Below the pieces are notes generated by a model. It did not search any database and was not told where the DNA came from. It worked only from the letters and a program-made list of their open reading frames with translations. A program made the translations under genes and the position numbers. From positions 2,418,001 through 2,482,000 of the forward strand of contig RCSZ01000007.1 in the NCBI GenBank assembly GCA_014898425.1: a stretch of DNA of 64,000 nt, in the 5' to 3' direction. Source of the stretch: Botryotinia globosa (Eukaryota > Ascomycota > Leotiomycetes > Helotiales > Sclerotiniaceae). This document shows positions 21,679 through 32,007 of the stretch, one piece after another (the first letter of the stretch is position 1; every line of letters begins with the position of its first letter).

Positions 21679-22503
21679 CTAAACTCTTCTAGGTCTCTTG
21701 CCACGATGTGGATGAGGAGGGCTGGAACGATTTTGACGAAATGGTGGAGTTTGGGGAGGTCCATAACTAGAGGAAGGTGTCCCTGGGTTGGTGCCATGCG
21801 TCAAAGCACCCTGTCGTCGGGATTTTGCGATGATGAGATCTGCGAACTCTCCAAGTCTCTGCAAATGTCGTGCAACGTCCTCGTCTTTCTCAAATGCCTC
21901 ATCTCCTAGCTCCGTGCGCTTATTTTTCAGAAAGTCCATGCTATCGCCTGCAGCTTGTTTTTCCCGAATTGACATCGACCCGTTATTCAAGGCATAAAGT
22001 GAAACAATGCTACCCTGATGATCAATTGCTTGAAGCATGCGTGGTGGCATATCCCCATAATTGTGAGGAGATAAGCCGTCGTAAATGAGACCGTAAACCT
22101 CTTCCAGTTGTCTCTTTTCGCGGTCTGTAAGATAGTCCCCAGTAAATATAGTAGCATCTACAGCGCCGTATGCTCTATGTGCCGCATCATTTCCTCTTTG
22201 AACGAACTTGGCATCAAAATTGAGTTTATGGAGACCCATAACCTGAGCTTTGGCATGTTCAAGAAAACGAACCCGTACAGCAACGCCAATGCGAGCCAAC
22301 ATGCTTGTATTTTTCCGTTGGATCTCCATTTCGTTTTTCATATTTTTTATTTCTTGCTTCAGTGCCTTTCGTTCGGTCTCGACGAATTTTGCGTGTTCGT
22401 CTGCATCCTCCAATTGTTGTGTTTTATCTTTTATCTCCCGATCTTGCTCAATTATGTGGGCTTCCAGCTGTTGGCATCTATCTATCCAATATGTGGAGTC
22501 CAT
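21679..22503 (-). CDS. Array member 6: compact coiled-coil plus GNxAAH domain
   Basis: A single exon of 274 aa starts with MDSTYWIDRCQQLEAHIIEQ. Residues about 10-65 form a coiled coil. The family domain is shown here in its simplest form: ARIGVAVRVRFLEHAKAQ (70-87), KFVQRGNDAAHRAYGAVDAT (99-118), then an E-rich helix with LEEVYGLIYDGL and IDHQGSIVSLYAL. In this member the motif R-G-N-D-A-A-H (103-109) has an Arg five residues before the His, the spacing of an Rx4-6H motif. The C-terminal 40 residues are Pro/Ser-rich and end in a basic KRPRRV tail that could be a nuclear signal. It is the shortest member and useful for defining domain borders. Confidence 0.78.
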   Translation of the reverse strand: MDSTYWIDRCQQLEAHIIEQDREIKDKTQQLEDADEHAKFVETERKALKQEIKNMKNEMEIQRKNTSMLARIGVAVRVRFLEHAKAQVMGLHKLNFDAKFVQRGNDAAHRAYGAVDATIFTGDYLTDREKRQLEEVYGLIYDGLSPHNYGDMPPRMLQAIDHQGSIVSLYALNNGSMSIREKQAAGDSMDFLKNKRTELGDEAFEKDEDVARHLQRLGEFADLIIAKSRRQGALTHGTNPGTPSSSYGPPQTPPFRQNRSSPPHPHRGKRPRRV

Positions 22504-25500
22504 GTTAATTCGAGCAATCAGACAAATAGATATTTATCGGATAGGGATTCCGTCAATTTTGATTATGAACCTGCGCACTTGTGGAGTTATAAACCGAATA
22601 AACGCATGATTATGATGGGTACTACTAGGGTTTGCGTCGAAACAGATATCACATTTGTTCGTATGTATGTTAATATTTGTGTCATGTGGGGTAGACTTTG
22701 AAATCTTAAAAGAGGCATGCATTTTCATCCCAGCCTTCTTAAGACCACAGGCTTTCTCTCCTTTGAATGTAGAAAGCAAAAAGAGCTGCACCAAAAATCA
22801 ACTTCATTATACCTTGTGCTCCACCATACAGGATATATACTCAAGTAGTAAAAGGGAGACTATTAAAATACAGAGCTGTAATTCTATGGATCTAATATGA
22901 GCTACTTAATAAGCTATTTTCCATTTGATGTCATTGTGGGGAACTTTTTGCCTACTCTGCCGAACATTTGGGACGACATAGGTATTAGACGGTCATAAGC
23001 ACCGAACAATGTATTAGATTGGTTATGATATAAATGATGGGCTTGAAGGAATTGCTATTCTCCTGAAGAATGAAAGCTAAAGATAATTTTTGACAGGTGT
23101 TCGGAGGTTAAATATAACAGCAATTTAACAACAGTTGACTACAGAAGCTTCAACAGAAAATCGCAAGTGTGATTATCACGCGAGAAACTTCACCTGTCAT
23201 GATCAATATTCTACCAAAAATTGCACTGCGAATATCACGGAAAAATAACCGAAGAGTTCCAAGTACAGATAGGCTGTGTGATAGTGAGTGTGGGCTGGGG
23301 ACAGGTAGCATTCATAAAGTTATTTGTGGCATTTGAACTTTGCACGTGTATAGGGGGTAAAACACGCTTTGAAAAGGAATTTTGGTGCGATGTAATTATC
23401 TAGTAAGTTTCGACTCGGATAATTGGCACCCGATGAGCGAAGGGACATGGAAAAGCAGTACTTTTTTATTTTTCTCTATTTCTGACATCGAGTTACCAAG
23501 TGGTAAGCACACATCAAGTGTGTCAAGATTTGTTAGTAAATTGTTTCTTGCTTCATGTTGGCTGGCTAGAATTAGAATGCAGGGGAAAACTATCAGTTCG
23601 AAAAAACTGTGGCAAAATACTATTATATTAGCATGGCAGAGAAAGGCTGTTTATCACTTGATATTGAATTGGGAATAATAAGATTTAGAAAAGACGACGT
23701 CTAGTCGTTTGATTTGATTCGAGTTGCGAGCACCACTAGGGCTCAAAGTCCATGAAGTCCAGCTTCATGAAGACCTCTTACCCTCCCCTCATCACCCATC
23801 CCCGGATCATCGATCCAAAACCTAACGCCGGCTGCCGCCAGTGTTTTTGGAGTTGGATTGATCGAGCTTGATCGGGATGTTTCCATACTCAGGAGTCGAT
23901 GGAGTGGGGGCTGGGAAGGTTGGCATGAGTCTATACTCACCTGGGCGGACCTCGACCATGGTGAGATTGACTTGAGAGTTGCTAGAAGGCATGATGTAGG
24001 AAGTTGTAATTGCGAGACTTAAAAGTGTCGAAATGTTTCTTGGGATGTCTTCTGGAAAGATGTGGAAAGTAAGGCTCTTGTTGATAATGCTGTTACTGAC
24101 TAAGGATGATTGGAATGAACTGGAGGAGAAACAGTTAAGTGATATATTCGACAGTTATATACTAGGCTGCTATCAATTGTTTCGGCACAATTTCTGATGT
24201 TCAGAAACAATGCAATTGTGTGTTGGCCTTTGTGATGCACTGAAAAGTTCGATCCGCCATCTCGGAAACAATGGCATTGTCTATAAGCCTTTGTCCAACT
24301 ATACAAAGAACGTGAGGGGAGTCTTTCAGATTTCTCAAAATCATCATTGTAAACAGCATACGACAAAGAGACACTGCACAGGGTTGTTTTCTAATCATTA
24401 CTGTCAAAGGAGAAGAGTTAGAGAGTCAGGTTCCATGTAAAATGACTTGAGAAGAAGACTGTCGTCTCAAATAGATACGAGAACTAGGGCCAGTCCCCCA
24501 TATGCTCGAACTCGCAATTATCGAAAATGTTGCCCATATTCCCACTTTATTTGTGAGATTCAACATATGCAAGCGTTCAAGATTACCAATGTACGTCTGA
24601 TAGACCCAAGTAGCCTACAGACAGTATGCCTATCTTAAGGAAGCTAATTTCTTACCACAGCTGCAATATTTGCCAATATTATACAATTTTACATCTACAG
24701 ATCACTTCACGAATCAGGTCAACGCGTTGGTGACTATATGACGAAGCCAGATCCACAGTATAGACTTCTTTTCACAACTGAACCACAAGAGAATGAACTG
24801 AATCATAAGATAAAGCATCAAATAAAGGAGAGTGATTACACTATGAAAAGTGCTGAATGTAAGGAAATGTAATTTCGACAAGATTAAAATGCATCAGAGG
24901 ATTGAAGGTATTTTCAATGAGAGTTAGACAGACAAGAACATCTCATTAGGCCTAAAAGAGCACAAGTAACAAGCAGTTAGATGATGTTGTGGTTCTTTGC
25001 TACGCAATGGGATGAAGTTAAATAGGCAATAAAAGGAAATATGCAAGAGGGAGGTATCACTTGGTGCAGGGTATAAAAGGAGTCATCCAGACTTTGCTCT
25101 ACCTCAGAGCTTGAAAGCCTGCCATCACTGAGATAAAATCAATTCTTAGTACAAAGAGTTTGAATTTTAAACGACTGGCTATTGCTGGAAGAGATTTGGG
25201 TCGAGCACTGATATATCGCAGGTGGATATGGTCACTTAGTGGTAGAGGAGTACATACAAACTTGCGGGATCTGCTATGAATAGAAAATGCTTAGATGATG
25301 TGAAGGACTATGTGAAAAAAAAGATGAAGTGTAGCATGAGGACTACTATAACAGAGAATTGCGAGGGTATTGGTTGAATGTCACTTGACAAAGAAAGAAA
25401 TAAGGGGGTTTGAATGAAAGAAATATTGTATTGAAATAGGAATGAAAATTATATGTCAATAATGATCAAAGAACAACGCATGTAAAGGAGCTGGATACGG

Positions 25501-25541
25501 GTTGTGTAGTGGGGTGGGATGAGGGTAAAGCTTGCAATGAC
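22504..25541. other. Long intergenic region, 3 kb
   Basis: Apart from one weak small frame near 23.9 kb, I see no coding gene. Short frames occur on both strands without introns, domain signals or good starts. The sequence is AT-rich with scattered polypurine stretches, particularly 24830-25350. No inverted-repeat transposon ends or RNA genes were recognised. Confidence 0.45.
23822..23992 (-). CDS. Possible small hypothetical protein (56 aa)
   Basis: An ATG at 23992 opens a 56-codon frame (MPSSNSQVNLTMVEVRPGEY, then a Pro/Thr-rich middle, ending GGSRR). An alternative is splicing at the perfect GTGAGT donor inside CCA-GGTGAGT, which would join a different downstream frame. I cannot decide between them, and there is no domain. 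Dense codon-like GC composition compared with its surroundings is the only reason to list it. Confidence 0.25.
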   Translation of the reverse strand: MPSSNSQVNLTMVEVRPGEYRLMPTFPAPTPSTPEYGNIPIKLDQSNSKNTGGSRR

Positions 25542-26576
25542 TCAAAGGGGATTGTCGCGGAAGTAGTCAATAGCGTATTGACCAGCCGAGTCAAACATGT
25601 GCTGATCGACCCGCGTAAGCAAAATCTCGATTCTAGGAACTCTATTTACTAAGCCGGCATTGAATCGCGTGTTATACCACCTGCGTGTAGTGTCTGTATC
25701 CCAATACATATGCAAATGTATGTCTCGTACAAACAATTGGCGTCCTGCGGCGTTTGTTGGGTACGCGGGTGTGAACCAGTTGCGGGAGCGAGACACGGAG
25801 TATTGAATCCTCAAACATTCTACGTTTCGGAAATATGCAGCGGGCCCTGCTTCATTCATCTGAAATTCACCAATTTGAAGGGAAACAACATTGTCGGCCT
25901 GTACCATCGGTGCTTCGTAAGTGAGATCCGCAACAGGGGGAAGAATAGTAGGTGGAAATGCAAAGAGCTGGGTGCTGTCACCATCAAAGACAAGAAGATC
26001 TGAAATTGGATTGAAATACTTGAACTGTACAGGGTAACCATTGCCATTGACGCCACCGAAAAGTCGCTTGAGGTGTTTGAGAGCCTCTGCTCTGGATTCG
26101 AAATTTACATGAAGGATGACCGGGTTCTGACGGGAATGCGATCTGTTGTGTCTCATCATATTGTCAGTGACTCTTATGGTTTGAGGCGCCGGGATGAGTA
26201 AGTTCCAAATCATGATTCGAATCTCTGGAGGTAGTCTGGAAAATGCAAAACTTGTTAATCTTGGACGAGCTCGAACAACCGCATTTGACTGGGAGCTCTG
26301 AGGAATGAGGGAACGTTCCCCGTCCGGAAGAGAATCGAATAGCTGAAGAGCCTGCTGCGCAGGGGTGGGTGCGGTTCGATTCTCCCATCGGTTGATTGCA
26401 ACTGCAAGAGCTGGCCCCGGTGCGGGTTGAGCTGCAAGACTGCAATTCCGATCAGGAAGAGCATCTAGCAACGAGAGATTCGCCTGTTGTGAATTGGATT
26501 GTCCTCCAGCTTGCCATTTGTTTGTCAAAGCTCGGACTATCCCTGGGACAATTGGATTGTGGTTGTTCGAAGACAT
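25542..26576 (-). CDS. 2EXR-domain protein
   Basis: A single-exon protein of 344 aa. The first 105 residues are low complexity, with two imperfect repeats of an L-L-D-x-L-P-D-x-x-x-S-L unit (SLLDALPDRNCSL and QLFDSLPDGERSL). The 2EXR motif is clear at about 112-136: FSRLPPEIRIMIWNLLIP, followed by VILHVNFESRAEALKHL, the second conserved part. 2EXR proteins are very common in filamentous ascomycetes. They resemble F-box-like modules, but their function is unsettled. It lies inside the minus-strand arm of the coiled-coil array, between members 6 and 7, and has no similarity to them. Confidence 0.85.
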   Translation of the reverse strand: MSSNNHNPIVPGIVRALTNKWQAGGQSNSQQANLSLLDALPDRNCSLAAQPAPGPALAVAINRWENRTAPTPAQQALQLFDSLPDGERSLIPQSSQSNAVVRARPRLTSFAFSRLPPEIRIMIWNLLIPAPQTIRVTDNMMRHNRSHSRQNPVILHVNFESRAEALKHLKRLFGGVNGNGYPVQFKYFNPISDLLVFDGDSTQLFAFPPTILPPVADLTYEAPMVQADNVVSLQIGEFQMNEAGPAAYFRNVECLRIQYSVSRSRNWFTPAYPTNAAGRQLFVRDIHLHMYWDTDTTRRWYNTRFNAGLVNRVPRIEILLTRVDQHMFDSAGQYAIDYFRDNPL

Positions 26577-27268
26577 GGTCTTGAAGTTGAAAATCTGAAG
26601 ATGGTTTGATATTCTTTGATGATGTGGTAAGAGTATCGATTGACTATGCAGGATTGAGAATGGAGATATTAGAATGAACGATAGCTAGATCTATATAGGG
26701 GGTAGCTCGAGCTGTTTCAATACAGTTTCCGTATGATTTACACACACTTTCCATATAGTTCACACACAGTTCAAGTAGGGTTGCAACATTCATGGAGTTG
26801 AAATAACGCTCGACACAATATACGTTTGTTTGATGATCGTTCAGAGTATTGGACACGTAAATTGAATAATTATTGTTTGTATTATTTTATGCTGCATGAT
26901 AGGTAGTTTATGGGAGTTAGTTTATGGTGGGTAGTTCGTGATTTTCAAAGGAAGATCATTTCTGATGTGTGCTAACCTATAGATCTTGACACAACAGTTG
27001 GCACTTGTAAGCCTAACACACAATGCAGATTTTGATCTCAAGTCATACTCAACACCCATATTGACTTATGTGATAAGAATCGGAGACACTCGAGCATAGT
27101 TCTTGCATATTGAAACTAACACGAAAAAGGAGATCTGCATTACGAACTTCATTTGAAAAGACCTTGGACACTAGTCTAAATTATATTCCATATCCCAACC
27201 CAAAATAACGGTACAGTATCCACTCAATTGATTACTCAAGCCGTTTCCCACTCTGAATCACCCGTCAC
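26577..27268. other. Intergenic region between 2EXR gene and array member 7
   Basis: About 690 bp holding the 2EXR promoter and the 3' flank of member 7. A short imperfect direct repeat (acacactttccatatagttc / acacacagttcaagtag) is near 26740-26780. No gene is seen. Confidence 0.4.
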
Positions 27269-28541
27269 TTAATCTGGGGGTCGGCTCCTCCGCTTGCTAT
27301 TCCTAAATGCTATTTGAACGGCTTTCCAGATCTGCGCCGCCTCTTTCCGTAGTTCCTCCACTATCACGATGCTTTCAAATTGCTCGCGTGATTCTGCGCG
27401 CTCCCAAAAACCCATCATCTCTTTCAGAATCAAGCGAAGCCTTTGGTGATATGGGTAGTCCAGCAGGAACTCGCGAGATTGATGAATTGCAGCCGCGGTC
27501 TTACAGTCAAGCACAAAGTTCAGAGCGGAAGGGTATTTGGGTAAAGGTAAGGAGTCTGCTGATGTCGGTACATGTCTCTTCCCATATATTCGTTGCATGC
27601 TTTCATGGACCCGATCACTCGATTCAACTAGAAGTCCAGCGTATTGTGCCAGCAACGAGTCTGCCTATATTAAATGTTAGAGATGATGGACTTCTCAATG
27701 GAGGATTGGCACTTTTTTTGCTTACTTTGAAATTAGGGTCATGAGCTGCGACATTCCCCGACTCCACGATACATCCATCTAGCATTCTGCCATTGTGACC
27801 TTCGAACATGAAGTGTATGTTCTCAAGCCACCTCAGTCTCATAGCTATCCCAATCCTTAGAAATGGCTCAACCCTCTCGCTTGTTTCTCGAAGTGCTTCA
27901 TGATTTGAGCGTAGTTTCTGATGTTCTGCGCTCAAATTTTCCAGATCGGATACCACTCTAAGACTCTTCTTCTGTTCTTCCTTCAAATTTTCCATGGTCT
28001 TTTGATACTTCGAGTCTAGCGAAGCGGACTTGTCGTGTAGCACTTTACACCTATTATCAGCTAGACGTAATTTCTCGCTAGTCTCCTGCCTCTCGCTCTG
28101 TATCTGATTTTCTATCTGTTTGATACTCATCTGAAAGCTATCTACTTGCAGCGACATTTCTTTTTGGTGATCACTCCGCAGTTTTTCAATGACTCCAACT
28201 GCAGAAGTGCGTTCTGCTTTTAAATCTTTGATTTCATCGAGTGTCGATTGCAGTATTCTCCTCAATTGGGCAGCCGACTCTTTCCCCGAGAGGTCTGGCA
28301 TGTCTCTTGGAGGGTGCAACTCATAGCGAGTATTTTTCTTAATCATCATTAAAGCCCAGGAATCCCCTGCCAGTATCTCGCCCGAAGGTATTGTGTGATC
28401 GGTGACTATCACTATGTTTCCTTTGGTTCTGCATTTGGTACAGACGAACAAAGCGTGCATTTCCTCTCTCAATTCCTTCACGATCCCAGCGCGGAACCTG
28501 GCCTGATCTGCGTCATGGCTGGAATCGACAGGAGTAGACAT
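27269..28541 (-). CDS. Array member 7: coiled-coil protein with split GNxAAH domain
   Basis: Exon 1 is 28541-27726 and exon 2 is 27664-27269, giving 403 aa. The N-terminus (MSTPVDSSHDADQARFRAG) leads to a short segment with a C-x-x-C pair (VCTKCRTKGN), possibly half of a zinc site, unlike the other members. A long coiled coil spans about 95-220. The family domain has PFLRIGIAMRLRWLENIHF near 227-245 and IVESGNVAAHDPNFK at 258-272. An intron falls exactly after this motif, and exon 2 begins ADSLLAQY, the A-D-x-L-L counterpart. The C-terminus is basic (RNSKRRSRPPD). The intron inside the signature explains why an unspliced reading loses half the domain. Confidence 0.78.
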
Positions 28542-29650
28542 TGGTGGCGATTTCGGAGATGAAAGGAGTGATACAGGGAGGTGAGATGGTTTGTCTAGAC
28601 TGAAATAAGATCTTGTTGTAGGGGCGAGGGTAGAATCTGTAGTCGGAATCGAAGAAGGTGACCATTACAAGGCCAGCTGAATTGTAAAAGGATTGGATTC
28701 CGGAGAGGCTTGAATTGTTAAAATGAGAATTTTTATGTATCTCGAAATATGTCTCGCAAAAATGCAGTTATTTTTCGCAGTTGTGTGTGGAAGTTGAGGG
28801 GGAAAAAGAGTTCAACTTTAAAGACTGTTGTGTGCTTTTGTACTCAAGTTCCTTGATTCTGAAATGATTGTGCAGCTAAACTATTCTATACTCTTATATA
28901 TGAATTGGTGAATAAGGCTCGAAAACAGGGTTCTGTGCCCACAAATGAGATTTTTAATGCAATACAAGCGTCAACTTAACGAGTCCAATAGTTTCATCTA
29001 ATTCCGAATTCTAAATTGGCTCGGCCTACTTTCACCCGCTGTAGTAACATCATGTGAATTAAAACTATTCATATTTAATAGTATATTAACACTTGCTTTG
29101 ATATATAAATGTTGGTGAATCCGACCTGCAGTTCATACAACTTGTTGACTATTAATTTGGAAAACAGGATAATCGCCTTTTTATGGACTTTTCCTGAGTT
29201 TGTGTCTGTGACAGGTGATGAGAAATCTAGAATAATCTGTTAGGACTTCCCTTCAGTCTTGTATGATAAATCATTCCCCAGTAATAGTATATACCTACCT
29301 AGGTATGTATAGAAAGTTTGTAAGATCTTATCTTCACAAGAAAGAATTTATGCTACTAAGCAGTTTTTGTCTAATTGCACAGATCAAAAATTGCCAGGCG
29401 TACGTTGTTTGATTCAACACATGGCATTTACAAAAGCAGACAAAGAGAAATTTGTCAATGGTCAAACATGAGTTCTATGAGTCAAGTATTGCAAGCAAAA
29501 CAAAAACAACAGTATTATTACTGATTAGGTATCATCCGTCCATCATTAAACCAAGCCCATCGAAACACACCTCGGAATTAATTTTCCATCATGTCCAAAA
29601 CAATATCCTATGATACAAAGAAACCATATAGTCGTTATGCGTCGCTTTCA
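28542..29650. other. Intergenic region, 1.1 kb
   Basis: It contains the promoter of array member 7 and the 3' flank of the membrane-protein gene. AT-rich, with no gene, RNA or element recognised. Confidence 0.45.
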
Positions 29651-32007
29651 CTACGTGAGTTTGACCCACCCCATCGCATCACTGGCATCCCACATTGGGG
29701 TCTCCATTCTCAGTACACATTCTTTACGCAATCCATTATTAGATCTTTCGTAAGAGCAAAGTATGGTTCGTAACATTCCTCCTTCTTTACCCGCCAGTAG
29801 AGCTACAGATGGAGGACGTTCGGCGGAGAAAACAGTAACAGTCATTGTGCCCTGAAGTATATGTGATTAGTTTGACTATCTATTTGAGGCCTGAAAAATA
29901 GAAAAAACTTACGGTGTCAATCAATGTGAACAATCTATGACCGTGAGGAAGATCCGCAACGTTGAAGTGAGGTTCCCCGCCGATTCTCTCATCCGCATTA
30001 CCAGTGCAGTATGGTCCGCTAGAAGGTGTGTATTGAAGACGACCAATTGAGTTTCCGAAGGTAAGAGTCTCGATCTGGTCAAGTGGTAGAGTTCCTTCAA
30101 AGCCGACAAGCCAAGGTGTGGCACCCCCTTGTTTTATTGTTAGTATCAGAGAGTCAGGAAGATAGAGCATTACTTACAAACTTTCCCGCCGTAGAGAATC
30201 CGCACAGCAAAGGGTGCTGAGAGCAAGATGATAAGTCCTAGGACTAAGAAGAAGGCCCCCAGTCCACCAACTGAGCCACCTTGAGCCACCAAAACGCATC
30301 CCGTAATAAACAAAATTGGTCCAAACGCCAACGCCCAATCAGCGCCCAGCTTCTTCCAAGATCTTCTTCTGAGAGAGTAAATTCTGGGAATGTCCTTCCA
30401 GCGAATAGAGATTGCATGGGCGCCATCTAGAATCAAGGACCCATCATGGCAAACACCTGCTACCTGACAGAGAGGCTGAATATCCCATAGATTGGCACCA
30501 AGATCATCTTCAAGATTGAACCACGCAGGTTTACCTGTCATGCGAATGCCATCCATGCAAGCCATACGTTCGACGATTTGATCACTATCATTGGCCAGTG
30601 ATAGTCGGGCGAGAGCTTGCTCTTCTGTATCAGAAGGATCCATACGGGGGCGTTTTGTGAGAAGTGTCATGAGAGCATAGGCAATATCACCACGTTGAAA
30701 CTCTGTGAACTGTCTAGACTTCAGAGCTTTGAGGGCAACTTGAATGAGCTCGAGCCGACTTAAAGTCAGAGACCCAGTATAGTGTTCAGCCAAGAGACGG
30801 AAAATTTCGTCATTTCCGTCGTGGATAATTTCATTGCTTGGGGTGAGCATTCTTGCCCATGATCGATGCGTAAACTCCATGATATCAACAACTTCTACGT
30901 TATCGACACCTTCCTTGTTCTCAATGTTGGGTGTGCAGATACTAACTTTATGATCGCGGGCAAGTAGGATTTCAGGTAGACACCAGAGACGTTGACCAAA
31001 GAACACTAGGGCTTGTGGAGAACGGTCGGGCATTATAACACAGACCTTCTGGGCCCCACGGGTGACATCACAGAATCGATGAACATCGTCAGTGGTTTCG
31101 GGTTGTTGATTCGCTCTGCACTTTAACACAGAGTCAGTAGTTGTTATTGAGCTAATTTAGTATCAAGACTTACATGGAAGTCTACCCAATATGCCTCCAT
31201 TCCATGATGCAACGTGAGTTTTCTTGCTCTTTGATTAATGGCCTCCTTATTTAATTCAGTCCTTCCAGAATCTTGATCTGTTGGGGCAGGTCTTTGGTAT
31301 TGGGCGGCTGCAAAACTAATGAAGATGTATGGACCAGAAAAGCTTCCATCTTCGACAACTTCCCATTCGTTCTTACGGAGTACAACTAAGGCACGAGGTC
31401 GAAGAAGGCGATTTTGTTCACCCTTGATTATGTAGGTTTTATCTCCATCATCTTGGCGCTGTCCTTTCATCCATTGCGCTGCATTTGGGGCAGCATCTAG
31501 TTGATTCAGAGCATGCTTCGGATACTCATAGCATTTGTGAGGGAACTTGGTGTACTTGTCACTGTTTTTCCCATCGCCATTGGTAATTCCATATACAACA
31601 ATGAATATTATGATAGGAAGGACGAGAATAGATCTTCCGATAGCCAAGGCTATGTCTTGAGCCGAGTCGAGTTCATTTCCGATGGCCCATGAAGACACCC
31701 TCAAAAGTGTGGGCGCATTTCCTCCAACGCGTCGTCGCCTCCATTCTCCTTGGGGTTGGATATCGGGACTAGAAGCGGCTTGTACAAGCATATGATATGG
31801 TTTGCCATAGGAAGGAGAGATATATCTAAGGAGATCTCGAGGTCGCCATGTCTCCCGATTTAATACATCTCTGTGGAAATGTGTGGGTACTGGATCGAGG
31901 GGGCCTGCCTTTTCTGCATCTCTCAAGGTAGGGTTGGTGTAGGTAAACTGCTTGAACCAATGCCTTTGTCCATCGAAATGTTGGTTGATATCTACCGACG
32001 TTGACAT
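29651..32007 (-). CDS. HET-like three-transmembrane fungal protein
   Basis: Four exons (32007-31174, 31120-30178, 30127-29913, 29851-29651) join in frame to 730 aa. The N-terminal part has an SPSYGKPYHMLV segment, a TM helix at about 126-142 (SILVLPIIIFIVVYGI), and then a region with EAYWVDFHCRANQQPETTDD and GQRLWCLPEILLA. The latter two resemble the W-x-D-x-x-C and R-x-W-x-x-x-E signatures of heterokaryon-incompatibility (HET) domains. A second pair of TM helices lies at about 541-558 and 563-582. The C-terminal exons carry ATPWLVGFEGTLPLDQIE, SAERPPSVALLAG and RMETPMW. This architecture recurs as a conserved hypothetical membrane protein in ascomycetes. The HET relation is my inference. The gene separates the two arms of the array. 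Confidence 0.8.

Noticed and set aside
26370..26392. tRNA-like T-loop (gcggttcgattctccc)
   Set aside because: It lies inside the 2EXR coding frame and no acceptor or anticodon stem can be paired around it.
29591..29773. 60-codon plus-strand frame
   Set aside because: Opposite to the conserved last exon of the HET-like gene.
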